From: an uncultured Clostridia bacterium
GTDB taxonomy: Bacteria > Bacillota > Clostridia > Oscillospirales > Oscillospiraceae
DNA length: 14,908 bases
Assembly: GCA_945910975.1 (NCBI GenBank)
Contig: CAMDZY010000020.1
Coordinates: 1 to 14,908 of the forward strand
Direction: 5' to 3'
The translations under genes and the position numbers were made by a program. Under the pieces are notes generated by a model, which saw nothing but the letters and a program-made list of their open reading frames with translations, was not told where the DNA came from and made no database searches. Below, one piece after another: positions 6,327 to 14,544 of the stretch; position 1 is the stretch's first letter, and every line of letters begins with the position of its first letter.

Positions 6327-8972
6327 TTATTTTAAGTTCTTTAACCGCTGTTCCGATTCGGTCAATTGTGCCAACAGTGCCGTCAGGCGTGCAACCTTGG
6401 CGCGTTCATTGGCGACCACCGCTTCCGGTGCCTTGGCAACAAAGGCTTCGTTTTTCAGCTTGCCCTCGGTGCGAGTGAGATCATTTTCTGCCTTTGCCTT
6501 TTCTCTTGCGATGCGTTCAAGCTCCTTGTCCACATCCACAAGCTGTGCCATCGGCATGAACATTTTTGCATCCACCGTCACGCAGCCTGCCATGTCCTCG
6601 TGTCCTTCCGGCAGCGCGTCGGACACAACCAGCTTGTCCGCATAGGCCAGACGGCAGATATAGCCCTCACCGGCGGCAAAAATCTCCGGCTTTGTAGTTG
6701 TAACGTAAAGGGTGCATTTTTTGCTGGGCGGAACATTCATTTCCGCTCTGCGGTTGCGGATGGCGCGAATGGCTTCCATAATGGATTCCATTTCCTTTTC
6801 CTCCGCCGCGAAATTCAGCTCCTCACGTGCAACCGGCCAATCGGAACAAATCAGCGTGTCACCCTCATGGGGGATCGCCTGCCAGATTTCCTCTGTGATA
6901 AACGGCATAAACGGATGCAGCAAGCGCAAAAATTGGTCAAGCACATACACCAAAACCCGCTGCGCGCATTCCTTTTTCTCATCATCTTCCGCATACAGGC
7001 GTGCCTTGGTCAGTTCAATATACCAGTCGCAGTAGTCGTCCCAGATGAAGTCGTAAATTTTTGCCGAAGCAACGCCCAATTCATAGGCATCCAGGTTTTC
7101 GGTGACCTCTTGAATCAAGGTATTCAGCTTGCCAAGGATCCACTTGTCCTCCAGCTCCAGCTTGTCTAACGCTGGCAGCTTGTTTTCTTCCACAGTCAGA
7201 TTCATCAGCACATACCGGCTGGCGTTCCAAATCTTGTTGGCAAAGTTACGCATGGCTTCGCACTTATCCGTGTAAAAGCGCATGTCGTTGCCGGGGGAAT
7301 TGCCGGTGATCAGATTAAAGCGCAATGCGTCTGCACCGTATTTTTCTGCCATTTCCAACGGGTCGATGCCGTTTCCAAGCGATTTGGACATTTTTCTGCC
7401 CTTGTCATCGCGCACCAGACCGTGGATAAATACGGTTTTAAAGGGCGGCAGCTTCATCTGCTCCATGCCGGAGAAGATCATGCGGGCGACCCAGAAGAAA
7501 ATAATATCGTAGCCGGTGACCATTACAGAGGTCGGATACCAATAGTGCAGCGCTTCGGAATCCTTGTCCGGCCAACCCATGGTTGAAAACGGCCACAGGG
7601 CAGAGGAGAACCATGTGTCCAGCACATCCTCCTCACGAGTCAGATGGGTACTGCCACATTTTTCGCAGCAGGTGGGATCCTCGCGCTTGACGTTGATGTG
7701 ACCGCATTCGTCACAGTACCAAGCGGGAATCTGGTGCCCCCACCAGAGCTGACGGGAAATGCACCAATCGTGGACATTTTCCATCCAGTTTGTATAAATT
7801 TTCGTGAAGCGTTCCGGCACAAACTTGATGGTACCGTCTTTCACCACGCGCAGCGCTTCTTTTGCCAGCGGTTCCATCTTGACAAACCACTGCGCAGAAA
7901 TCATCGGCTCAACATCGCGGTGGCAGCGGTAGCAGGTGCCGACATTGTGGCTGTAGTCCTCTGTTTTGACCAGATAGCCCTGTTCTTCCAGATCCTTCAC
8001 CACGGCCTTGCGGCACTCATAGCGATCCATACCGCAGTATTTCCCGCCGTTTTCATTGATATGACCGTCATCGCCAATGACTTTAATCACTTCCAGATTG
8101 TGGCGCAAACCGACCTCAAAGTCGTTGGGGTCATGTGCAGGCGTCATTTTTACGCAGCCGGTACCGAAGTCCATTTCGCAGTAATCGTCTGCAATGATGG
8201 GAATTTCACGGTTCATCAGCGGCAAAATGCAGGTTTTGCCGATCAAATGCTGATAGCGGGTGTCGTTGGGGTTGACCGCAACGGCCGTATCGCCCATCAT
8301 GGTTTCCGGACGTGTTGTTGCAACCACCATATCGCCGGAGCCATCGCTCAGCGGATAGCGCAGGTGCCACAAATGGCCGGGCTTATCCACAAACTCCACC
8401 TCGGCATCCGACAGCGCCGTGGTGCAGTGGGGGCACCAGTTGATAATGCGGGAGCCTTTATAAATTAACCCTTTGTCATACAACTCGCAGAACGTTTCGC
8501 GAACGGCCTTGGAGCAGCCCTCGTCCATGGTAAAGCGCTGACGATCCCAGTCGCAGGAAGCGCCCATTTTCATTTGCTGCTTCACAATGCGGTCGCCATA
8601 TTGTTTTTTCCAATCCCAAACCCGTTCCAGAAACTTCTCACGCCCCAGATCATAACGAGTCAAGCCCTCATTCTCGCGCAGATGCTCCTCCACCTTGATC
8701 TGCGTTGCAATACCGGCATGGTCGGTGCCAGGCAGCCACAAGGCGGAATAGCCTTGCATCCGCTTAAAACGAGTCAGGATATCCTGCAAAGTGCAGTCCA
8801 ATGCGTGTCCCATGTGCAGTTGCCCTGTCACATTGGGGGGCGGCATAACGATAGAAAACGGCTTCTTATCCGGGTCAGTGGATGCATGAAAGCAGCCTTT
8901 CTCCAACCACATTTGGTAGATTCTGGATTCTACATCCTTTGGTTCGTAGGCCTTTGGGAGTTCTCTTTTCAT
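6327..8972 (-). CDS. valS: Valine--tRNA ligase
   Basis: ValS charges tRNA-Val with valine using ATP, in the cytosol. The 881-residue class I synthetase has PPPNVTGQLHMGH (44-56, HIGH-type signature), the CP1 editing domain with TTRPET (219-224) and HDPNDF (280-285), cysteine pairs typical of metal-binding insertions (C180/C183, C347/C350, C420/C423, C436/C439), DTWFSSALWPFST (452-464), KMSKS (527-531) and a C-terminal charged coiled coil (about 815-881). The ATG at 8972 is preferred: AAGGAG lies nine bases upstream, while the in-frame ATG at 8981 directly abuts that site. The upstream T-box leader with a GUC specifier confirms the valine specificity. der, plsY and gpsA follow on the same strand. 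Confidence 0.98.
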   Translation of the reverse strand: MKRELPKAYEPKDVESRIYQMWLEKGCFHASTDPDKKPFSIVMPPPNVTGQLHMGHALDCTLQDILTRFKRMQGYSALWLPGTDHAGIATQIKVEEHLRENEGLTRYDLGREKFLERVWDWKKQYGDRIVKQQMKMGASCDWDRQRFTMDEGCSKAVRETFCELYDKGLIYKGSRIINWCPHCTTALSDAEVEFVDKPGHLWHLRYPLSDGSGDMVVATTRPETMMGDTAVAVNPNDTRYQHLIGKTCILPLMNREIPIIADDYCEMDFGTGCVKMTPAHDPNDFEVGLRHNLEVIKVIGDDGHINENGGKYCGMDRYECRKAVVKDLEEQGYLVKTEDYSHNVGTCYRCHRDVEPMISAQWFVKMEPLAKEALRVVKDGTIKFVPERFTKIYTNWMENVHDWCISRQLWWGHQIPAWYCDECGHINVKREDPTCCEKCGSTHLTREEDVLDTWFSSALWPFSTMGWPDKDSEALHYWYPTSVMVTGYDIIFFWVARMIFSGMEQMKLPPFKTVFIHGLVRDDKGRKMSKSLGNGIDPLEMAEKYGADALRFNLITGNSPGNDMRFYTDKCEAMRNFANKIWNASRYVLMNLTVEENKLPALDKLELEDKWILGKLNTLIQEVTENLDAYELGVASAKIYDFIWDDYCDWYIELTKARLYAEDDEKKECAQRVLVYVLDQFLRLLHPFMPFITEEIWQAIPHEGDTLICSDWPVAREELNFAAEEKEMESIMEAIRAIRNRRAEMNVPPSKKCTLYVTTTKPEIFAAGEGYICRLAYADKLVVSDALPEGHEDMAGCVTVDAKMFMPMAQLVDVDKELERIAREKAKAENDLTRTEGKLKNEAFVAKAPEAVVANERAKVARLTALLAQLTESEQRLKNLK

Positions 8973-8992
8973 TGTTTCCATCTCCTTTATTC

Positions 8993-9258
8993 AAAAAAAG
9001 CGCCCAAAGCAGGCAAACTGCTCAGGGCGAAACGCATTCCGTGGTACCACCTGAGTTCCTGAAAAACAGGCACTCCAGCCCTATAACGGGAGCATCCCGT
9101 AGCAGCTTACTTGATTCAGCTCTCCGCTCCAAGGTGACGTTCATCTTGCGCCCTGCGGACTTGCACCAACCGTCCGTTCTCTGAAAGCAGCGCTTTTTGA
9201 CTACTCTTCCTTTTCCACGCGTTTTTCCTATCCATATGCAATCGGCTTGATTGCAATT
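8993..9258 (-). promoter_or_regulatory. T-box riboswitch, tRNA-Val (GUC specifier), controlling valS
   Basis: Uncharged tRNA-Val binding this leader favours an antiterminator and turns on valS. On the minus strand I see an AGUA-type motif in GGAAGAGTAGT, the Stem I apical segment GGTTGGTGCAAGTCC, a specifier loop GAACGTCACC with GUC at 9138-9136, and the T-box AGGTGGTACCACGG (9052-9039), whose UGGU pairs with the ACCA end of a tRNA. The antiterminator pairs CTCAGG (9055-9050) with CCTGAG (9026-9021). That second segment is also part of the terminator stem: CGCCC and AGCAG arms (9029-9018) with CTGCT and GGGCG (9012-9001), then seven U (8999-8993). The two folds exclude each other. The 5' end is estimated from the promoter. 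Confidence 0.96.
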
Positions 9259-9262
9259 AAAT

Positions 9263-9320
9263 ATATCATACACGATTTTCCAAAAAAGTCAACAGGTATC
9301 TCACACGATTTTCCAATAAA
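9263..9320. repeat. Imperfect direct repeat over the valS promoter, 33-bp period
   Basis: The 25-base segment at 9263-9287 recurs at 9296-9320 with 21 of 25 bases identical, including the exact 14-base core ACACGATTTTCCAA (9270-9283 and 9303-9316). The first copy spans the -10 and spacer of the valS promoter. The second lies upstream of the -35 and carries a decayed -10-like end. It may be a duplicated promoter or a pair of regulator sites three helical turns apart. Confidence 0.7.
9265..9292 (-). promoter_or_regulatory. Sigma-A promoter of the T-box-valS transcript
   Basis: TTGACT (9292-9287) and TATGAT (9270-9265) are separated by 16 bases on the minus strand, each matching five of six consensus bases. 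Transcription should begin near 9258, giving a leader of about 285 bases that contains the T-box. The spacer is part of a 25-base repeat whose other copy lies just upstream. Confidence 0.8.
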
Positions 9321-9351
9321 TGTGTAAGTTTACAACAGGAAAATAGAAAAA

Positions 9352-9412
9352 GGCGATTGCGTCCGTTAGAATAAGGCTGTCGTACCCAAACCAACGAAAG
9401 GACGCAATCGCC
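9352..9412 (-). terminator. Large-loop intrinsic terminator after the membrane-anchored gene
   Basis: A perfect 13-base inverted repeat, GGCGATTGCGTCC and GGACGCAATCGCC (9352-9364 and 9400-9412), encloses 35 bases. On the minus strand the second arm is followed at once by TTTTTCTATTTTCC, as in an intrinsic terminator, 44 bases past the stop of the gene at 9457. The loop is unusually long. The rest of 9301-9456 holds no gene I can support. Confidence 0.65.
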
Positions 9413-9456
9413 ATTGTAACGCAAGGAAGCTATGCTATCCGCTGTTCAAATGTTTC

Positions 9457-10047
9457 CTATTTCTGTGTGTCCCAATATTGGTCAATTACCTGCTCTGTAA
9501 GTGCCTGAAGCTGTTGCGAACACGTTTCATACAGGGCTGCATTTGTTTCTTCGTCGATTCCATCTATCGAATAATAGGTAGAAAACGAATATTCATACTT
9601 ACCTAAGGCAAATTCCCAGCAAATGTATTGGTCGGAAGAAGCAGTGATATCATCGCGAATAATAATCGGGATTTCACGGTAAGTATCCGGAAGATTGCGG
9701 TAGATTCCTGATTTCTCGGTTGTGCAGCGCAAAGAAAGTATGCCGCTTCCATCCTCCACAATACTCTTTGGTAAATCGCCGGTAACCTCATAACCAATCT
9801 TGTTTGCACGAATATCCCGACCGTCCATTAAAACACGATATTCCGCATTTTGTAATGTAAACCCGGATAAATCCGGCAAGAAAACAGGGACGCTTTTTAA
9901 CTTGGATTGCAGTTCCTCATAAGAATCTGCTGTTTTTTGGAAACCATCGTAGAACGGAAAGGCGAATAGCAATTTAATGGCAAATGCAACCACCAGCGCC
10001 AGGACAACGATTAGGATAATCCATTTGATTGATATGCGTTTTTTCAT
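9457..10047 (-). CDS. Hypothetical membrane-anchored protein, single N-terminal helix
   Basis: I do not recognise a family with confidence. The 196-residue product starts MKKRISIKW, followed by one strong hydrophobic helix (about 9-28) with the positive charges before it, so the C-terminal part (about 30-196) should lie outside the membrane. It is not a lipoprotein, as no lipobox cysteine is present. The outer part has VPVFLPDLSGF (53-63), loosely like the P-x-x-x-P-x-x-x-G-F/Y pattern of some secreted Firmicutes domains, alternating strands up to about 160, and an acidic C-terminal helix (165-195). The ATG at 10047 has GAGGTG seven bases upstream. It is a monocistronic gene with its own promoter and terminator between the atp operon and valS, so genomic context gives no function. 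Confidence 0.8.
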   Translation of the reverse strand: MKKRISIKWIILIVVLALVVAFAIKLLFAFPFYDGFQKTADSYEELQSKLKSVPVFLPDLSGFTLQNAEYRVLMDGRDIRANKIGYEVTGDLPKSIVEDGSGILSLRCTTEKSGIYRNLPDTYREIPIIIRDDITASSDQYICWEFALGKYEYSFSTYYSIDGIDEETNAALYETCSQQLQALTEQVIDQYWDTQK

Positions 10048-10192
10048 GACAGTTCACCTCATAATACATTTGTTCCGGCTGGCACTTGTTGTGTGATTTG
10101 TTTTCTGGAATTTTGCAGGAAGATTTGTGTTTTGCGGTGCAGTTTATCATAATTGTCAGCCAGCTATTCACAATTCTTCTATCCATACTATG

Positions 10193-10221
10193 AATATATA
10201 GTAAAAAATCACATTTGTCAA
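10193..10221 (-). promoter_or_regulatory. Strong sigma-A promoter of the membrane-anchored protein gene
   Basis: A perfect TTGACA (10221-10216), a 17-base spacer and TATATT (10198-10193, five of six) stand on the minus strand. Transcription would begin near 10186 and leave an untranslated leader of about 140 bases before the ATG at 10047. I see no recognised riboswitch in this leader. Confidence 0.8.
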
Positions 10222-10256
10222 TACCTGTTTCAAGATAAATTTCTAAAATAAACACA

Positions 10257-10291
10257 TTGCGCCGAAGAATTTGTTACATTCTTCGACGCAA
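10257..10291 (-). terminator. Terminator of the ATP synthase operon
   Basis: Seven bases after the atpC stop the minus-strand RNA forms a 13-14 pair stem, TTGCGTCGAAGAA (10291-10279) with TTCTTCGGCGCAA (10269-10257), one G-U pair and a loop of about 7-9 bases. The downstream TGTGTTTATTTTAG is U-rich but interrupted. The position fits the end of the atp operon. Confidence 0.75.
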
Positions 10292-10297
10292 ATAAAT

Positions 10298-10708
10298 TTA
10301 TATTGAATTTGCAACGCCTTTTCGCACCAAAGCGCGTTTTAGCTTTGCCTCGGCCAGCTTTAAATCGCGTTCGGAGGTATTTTTATCCTCCAGCACGGAT
10401 TTTGCACGCTGGTAAGCATTTTCGGCGCGCTGCTTGTCGATGTCCTCTGCCCATTCAAAGGTGGTGGCAACCAGCTTGACGCTGCCGTTGCTGACGGTCA
10501 GCAGACCGCCGATACACGCGGCCTTTCGCGGCGCGGAGCCTTCATCCAAGCGAACCGATGCCGGACCCATGCCCAGCGCGGTCACCATATCGATATGGTT
10601 GGCAAGAATGCCCAAGTCGCCACTGATGGCGCGTACGGACAACTGTACCGCTTCTCCGTCATATACCAAGCCGTCAGGCGTCACAATTTGCAGATGAAAA
10701 GCGTTCAT
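10298..10708 (-). CDS. atpC: F1Fo ATP synthase epsilon subunit
   Basis: Epsilon is part of the rotating central stalk and can inhibit ATP hydrolysis. The 136-residue protein has the N-terminal beta-sandwich opening FHLQIVTPDGLVYDGEA, the conserved GDLGILANHIDMVTAL region (about 31-46) and a C-terminal helical hairpin (about 88-132). The length is typical. The ATG at 10708 lies two bases after the atpD stop; GGGTGAG at the end of atpD serves as its ribosome binding site, so translation is probably coupled. It is the last gene of the operon. Confidence 0.96.
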   Translation of the reverse strand: MNAFHLQIVTPDGLVYDGEAVQLSVRAISGDLGILANHIDMVTALGMGPASVRLDEGSAPRKAACIGGLLTVSNGSVKLVATTFEWAEDIDKQRAENAYQRAKSVLEDKNTSERDLKLAEAKLKRALVRKGVANSI

Positions 10709-10710
10709 AC

Positions 10711-12108
10711 TTACTCACCCTTTTTATATTTTGCAACAACGTCGTCAATGGAACCGGCGAACAGGAAGCAGGATTCGGGAATCTCATCGTGCTTGCCTTC
10801 GATGATTTCTTTAAAGCCGCGGATGGTTTCCTTCAACGGCACATACTGTCCCTTCATGCCAGTGTACTGTTCTGCAACATGGAACGGCTGCGACAGGAAA
10901 CGCTGCACCTTACGGGCGCGGTTGACAGTCATTTTGTCTTCCTCAGACAATTCGTCCATACCCATAATGGCGATGATATCCTGCAATTCCTTATAGCGCT
11001 GCAAGATTCGCTGCACATCTCTGGCAACCTCGTAATGCTCTTTGCCCACAATTTCCGGGGAGAGGATACGGGAAGTTGAATCCAGCGGGTCAACGGCGGG
11101 GTAGATACCCAAAGAAGAAATGGCGCGGTCAAGAACGGTTGTTGCATCCAAGTGTGCAAATGTGGTGGCGGGAGCCGGGTCGGTCAGGTCGTCCGCCGGG
11201 ACATAGACCGCCTGCACAGAGGTGATAGAGCCGTTCTTTGTGGAGGTAATGCGTTCCTGCAAAGCGCCCATTTCGGTAGCCAATGTTGGCTGATAGCCAA
11301 CGGCAGACGGCATACGGCCAAGCAGCGCCGACACCTCGGAGCCAGCCTGTGTAAAGCGGAAAATATTATCAATAAACAACAGCACATCCTGGTGCTTTAC
11401 ATCGCGGAAATATTCCGCCATGGTCAGGCCGGACAGACCCACACGCATACGTGCTCCGGGCGGCTCATTCATCTGTCCGTAGACCAATGCCGTTTTCGAC
11501 AGAACGCCGGATTCCTTCATTTCATAATAAAGGTCGTTGCCCTCGCGGGTGCGCTCGCCAACGCCGGTGAAAACGGAGTAGCCGTCATGTTCGGTCGCAA
11601 TGTTATAGATCAATTCCTGAATCAAAACGGTTTTGCCGACACCTGCACCGCCGAACAGACCGATTTTGCCGCCCTTTGCATAGGGGCAAATCAGGTCGAC
11701 GACCTTAATGCCGGTTTCCAAAATCTCCGTGCTGGATTCCTGCTCGTCAAAGCTGGGAGCAGGTCTGTGGATAGGCCAGCGCTCCAAAGTGACCGGCGCG
11801 GGCATATTGTCAATCGGCTTGCCCAGCAGATTGAAGATGCGGCCAAGGCACTCTTCACCAACCGGAACCGTGATCGGCTTACCGGTATCGACAGCCTCCA
11901 GCCCACGTTCCAGGCCGTCCGTGGCGCTCATGGAGATGCAGCGCACCACATTATCGCCGATATGCTGCGCGACCTCCACCGTAATTTTTTCATTGCCCCG
12001 ATAGACCTCAATGGCATTGAGCAAATCGGGCAGATGTCCATTTTCAAAGCGGATATCCAGCACAGGTCCGATAATTTGAACAACAGTGCCGGTATTTTTC
12101 ATGGCCAT
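10711..12108 (-). CDS. atpD: F1Fo ATP synthase beta subunit (catalytic)
   Basis: Beta carries the three catalytic nucleotide sites of F1. The 465-residue protein has the P-loop GGAGVGKT (153-160), GERTREGND with catalytic E185 (184-192), Walker B LLFIDNIFRF (243-252), SALLGRMPSAVGYQP (260-274) and the C-terminal DELSEED loop (385-391). I chose the ATG at 12108 because AAGGAG lies nine bases upstream; a TTG at 12117 directly abuts that site, and the ATG at 12102 is too far. It lies 27 bases after atpG and just before atpC, the usual order. Confidence 0.98.
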   Translation of the reverse strand: MAMKNTGTVVQIIGPVLDIRFENGHLPDLLNAIEVYRGNEKITVEVAQHIGDNVVRCISMSATDGLERGLEAVDTGKPITVPVGEECLGRIFNLLGKPIDNMPAPVTLERWPIHRPAPSFDEQESSTEILETGIKVVDLICPYAKGGKIGLFGGAGVGKTVLIQELIYNIATEHDGYSVFTGVGERTREGNDLYYEMKESGVLSKTALVYGQMNEPPGARMRVGLSGLTMAEYFRDVKHQDVLLFIDNIFRFTQAGSEVSALLGRMPSAVGYQPTLATEMGALQERITSTKNGSITSVQAVYVPADDLTDPAPATTFAHLDATTVLDRAISSLGIYPAVDPLDSTSRILSPEIVGKEHYEVARDVQRILQRYKELQDIIAIMGMDELSEEDKMTVNRARKVQRFLSQPFHVAEQYTGMKGQYVPLKETIRGFKEIIEGKHDEIPESCFLFAGSIDDVVAKYKKGE

Positions 12109-12135
12109 AGCGGTCAACTCCTTGTAACAATTAAA

Positions 12136-12993
12136 TTATGCCTCGGAACCGCCGACAATTTCGGTGATTTCCTGGGTGATCGCACCTTGACGGGCGCGGT
12201 TGTACTTCAAGCTCAAATCCGCAATCATTTCCTCGGCGTTTTTGGTGGCGGAATCCATGGCGGTACGCCGCGCGGCTTGTTCCGCTGCAACGGATTCACA
12301 CAGCGCGCCATAAATCAGGCCGCCCAAATATTCCGGAATGATAGCGTCGAACACGGTAACGGGATCCGGCTCGTAGAGCGTGAGCATTGCTGAGCCACCA
12401 TCCTTTTCCGCAGTCTTGCCCAGATGCTCCAGCGGGAGCAGGGGAATGGTGGCAGGGGACTGGTTCAGCACGGAAACAAAGTTTGTATACGCAAGGACAA
12501 TTTCATCAAATTCTCCGGATAAAAACAGCTTGGAGAGCAGCTTTGCCACGGTAAAGCAATCGCCGATCGTTACCTCTGCGGCCTCGGCGTAGGTTTCCGA
12601 CACGATCGGCACGCCGCAATGACGAAAATATTCCACAGCCTTTTTACCGATCGGCATCACACAGAAATCTTTCTGCGCTGCTTGCGCCGTAACCAGCTTG
12701 AGAATATTGCTGTTATAGCCTCCGGCCAGTCCACGGTCGCCGGCAATGACAATGTAGCAGGATTTTTTAACTTCCCGATGCTCGGTGAAAGGGGAGGAAA
12801 AGTCCTGCACATTGGCGGCGATGTCCGTGAACGCGGCATAAAGCGTTTCAAAGTAGGGACGGCTTTCCAGCGCCTTGTTCTGCGCCTTGCGCAGCTTGGA
12901 CGCGGCAACCATTTCCATGGCTTTTGTAATTTGTTTGGTGGAGCTCATGCTTTTGATGCGGGTTTTAATTGCCTTCATGGAAACACCAGCCAT
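12136..12993 (-). CDS. atpG: F1Fo ATP synthase gamma subunit
   Basis: Gamma is the central rotor shaft that couples Fo rotation to the beta sites. The 285-residue protein has the conserved N-terminal helix (IKSMSSTKQITKAMEMVAASKL, about 12-33), the GDRGLAGGYNSN block (84-95) and the C-terminal helix with RRTAMDSATKNAEEMI, NRARQGAITQEI and EIVGGSEA. The length is normal. The ATG at 12993 has AGGAG nine bases upstream. It lies between atpA and atpD, 17 bases after atpA. Confidence 0.97.
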   Translation of the reverse strand: MAGVSMKAIKTRIKSMSSTKQITKAMEMVAASKLRKAQNKALESRPYFETLYAAFTDIAANVQDFSSPFTEHREVKKSCYIVIAGDRGLAGGYNSNILKLVTAQAAQKDFCVMPIGKKAVEYFRHCGVPIVSETYAEAAEVTIGDCFTVAKLLSKLFLSGEFDEIVLAYTNFVSVLNQSPATIPLLPLEHLGKTAEKDGGSAMLTLYEPDPVTVFDAIIPEYLGGLIYGALCESVAAEQAARRTAMDSATKNAEEMIADLSLKYNRARQGAITQEITEIVGGSEA

Positions 12994-13010
12994 GCAGCAT
13001 CACTCCTTCC

Positions 13011-14525
13011 TTACTTTTTCTTCAAGAAATCTGCAACGTATTCGCGCAGCGCTTCCTGCAACGCCGTTTCTGTGCTACTGTCCAAAACGCCGGTCTTGCG
13101 GATGGTTTTCAAAACCTGATTGTAGCGGGTATCCATCCAGGAATACAGCCCCGCTTCAAACTCGGCAACATCTGCAACGGCGATTTCCTTCAGATAGTCA
13201 TGCGTGACGGCGTAGAGAATGCAGACCTGATGTGCAACCTCGACAGGCGCATTGTTGCTCTGCTTCAGAACTTCGACCACGCGTTCGCCCTGTGCCAGAC
13301 GGTCTTTCGTATCCTGATCCAGATCAGAGCCGAACTGCGCAAAGCTCTGCAATTCGCGGTACTGCGAATACAACAGCTTCAAAGAACCGGCAACTTTTTT
13401 CATTGCCTTGATCTGTGCATCGCCGCCGACACGGGAAACGGAAATACCGGGGTTGACCGCCGGCATGACGCCTGCATGGAACAACTCGGTTTCCAAGAAA
13501 ATCTGGCCGTCGGTGATGGAAATAACATTCGTTGGGATATACGCGGAAACGTCGCCGGCCTGTGTTTCGATGATCGGCAGCGCCGTCAAAGAGCCGCCGC
13601 CATATTCCGGCGCCATTCTCGCCGCGCGTTCGAGCAGGCGGGAGTGCAGATAAAAGACATCGCCGGGGTACGCTTCGCGTCCGGGCGGGCGACGAATCAG
13701 CAGGGAAATGGCACGGTAGGCCACCGCGTGTTTGCTCAAATCGTCGTAGACCACCAGCACGTCCTTGCCCTGTGCCATGAAATATTCGCCCATTGCGCAG
13801 CCTGCGTAGGGGGCAATATACTGCATCGGCGCCAATTCCGAAGCGGTTGCCGAAACAACGATGGTGTAGTCCATCGCACCCGCAGCCGTCAGGCTGTTGA
13901 CGATTTGTGCCACCGTGGAGCGCTTTTGTCCAATGGACACATACACGCAGATCACGTTCTTGCCCTTTTGGTTGACAATTGTGTCTGTGGCAATGGTGGT
14001 TTTACCGGTTTGACGGTCGCCGATGATCAATTCACGCTGCCCGCGTCCGATGGGAATCATCGAGTCGATGGCCTTGATGCCGGTTTGCAGCGGAACGGAA
14101 ACGGATTTTCGTTCGATGATACCAGGGGCAGGGGACTCGACGGGGCGGTACTGCGTGGCATCAATGGGGCCTTTGCCATCGATGGGATGACCCAGTGCGT
14201 TGACCACGCGGCCGATCATGCTTTCACCGACCGGAACGGACACGACCCGTCCGGTGCGCTTGACAATGTCGCCCTCTTTCAGACCTGCGTCCGATCCGAG
14301 AATGACAACGGAAACCGTATTTTCCTCCAAATTCAGCGCCATGCCATAGCTGCCGTTGGGCAGTTCGATCAATTCGTTGACAACGCACTTGTCAAGTCCT
14401 GCCACCCGTGCAATGCCATCGCCGACCAGAATAATGGAGCCGGTTTCGCTTTGTTCGATTTTTGATTCATAGTTCTTGATTTGAGAACGGATAATTTTCG
14501 TAATTTCTTCTGGTTTCAGTTCCAT
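13011..14525 (-). CDS. atpA: F1Fo ATP synthase alpha subunit
   Basis: Alpha forms the F1 hexamer with beta and carries the regulatory nucleotide sites. The 504-residue protein begins MELKPEEITKIIRSQI, the usual clostridial opening, and has the P-loop GDRQTGKT (169-176), LLIRRPPGREAYPGDVF (275-291), and ISVSRVGG with the arginine finger R365. The length is standard. The ribosome binding site is weak (AGAAAGCTGGTAGAAC before the ATG), and the gene follows atpH by only 19 bases, so coupling to atpH translation seems likely. Confidence 0.98.
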   Translation of the reverse strand: MELKPEEITKIIRSQIKNYESKIEQSETGSIILVGDGIARVAGLDKCVVNELIELPNGSYGMALNLEENTVSVVILGSDAGLKEGDIVKRTGRVVSVPVGESMIGRVVNALGHPIDGKGPIDATQYRPVESPAPGIIERKSVSVPLQTGIKAIDSMIPIGRGQRELIIGDRQTGKTTIATDTIVNQKGKNVICVYVSIGQKRSTVAQIVNSLTAAGAMDYTIVVSATASELAPMQYIAPYAGCAMGEYFMAQGKDVLVVYDDLSKHAVAYRAISLLIRRPPGREAYPGDVFYLHSRLLERAARMAPEYGGGSLTALPIIETQAGDVSAYIPTNVISITDGQIFLETELFHAGVMPAVNPGISVSRVGGDAQIKAMKKVAGSLKLLYSQYRELQSFAQFGSDLDQDTKDRLAQGERVVEVLKQSNNAPVEVAHQVCILYAVTHDYLKEIAVADVAEFEAGLYSWMDTRYNQVLKTIRKTGVLDSSTETALQEALREYVADFLKKK

Positions 14526-14544
14526 GTTCTACCAGCTTTCTGTG

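Noticed and set aside
7644..8468. A 274-codon open frame on the plus strand
   Set aside because: It is antisense to the conserved catalytic and editing regions of valS and has no coding support of its own.
9022..9273. An 83-codon minus-strand open frame
   Set aside because: It lies wholly over the T-box leader and its promoter; the RNA structure explains this DNA better than a protein.
9352..9412. Terminal inverted repeats of an insertion sequence
   Set aside because: No transposase frame lies between the arms (35 bases) and no flanking target duplication is visible; the T-tract fits a terminator better.
9974..10255. A 93-codon minus-strand open frame before and over the hypothetical membrane gene
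   Set aside because: It spans the promoter and overlaps the better-supported gene at 10047 in another frame; it has no ribosome binding site or motif.
11152..12393. A 413-codon open frame on the plus strand
   Set aside because: It is antisense to atpD and part of atpG, whose identity is certain, and it shows no recognisable domain.
12969..14465. A 498-codon open frame on the plus strand
   Set aside because: It is exactly antisense to atpG and atpA, has the low-complexity composition of a shadow frame, no family motif and no ribosome binding site.
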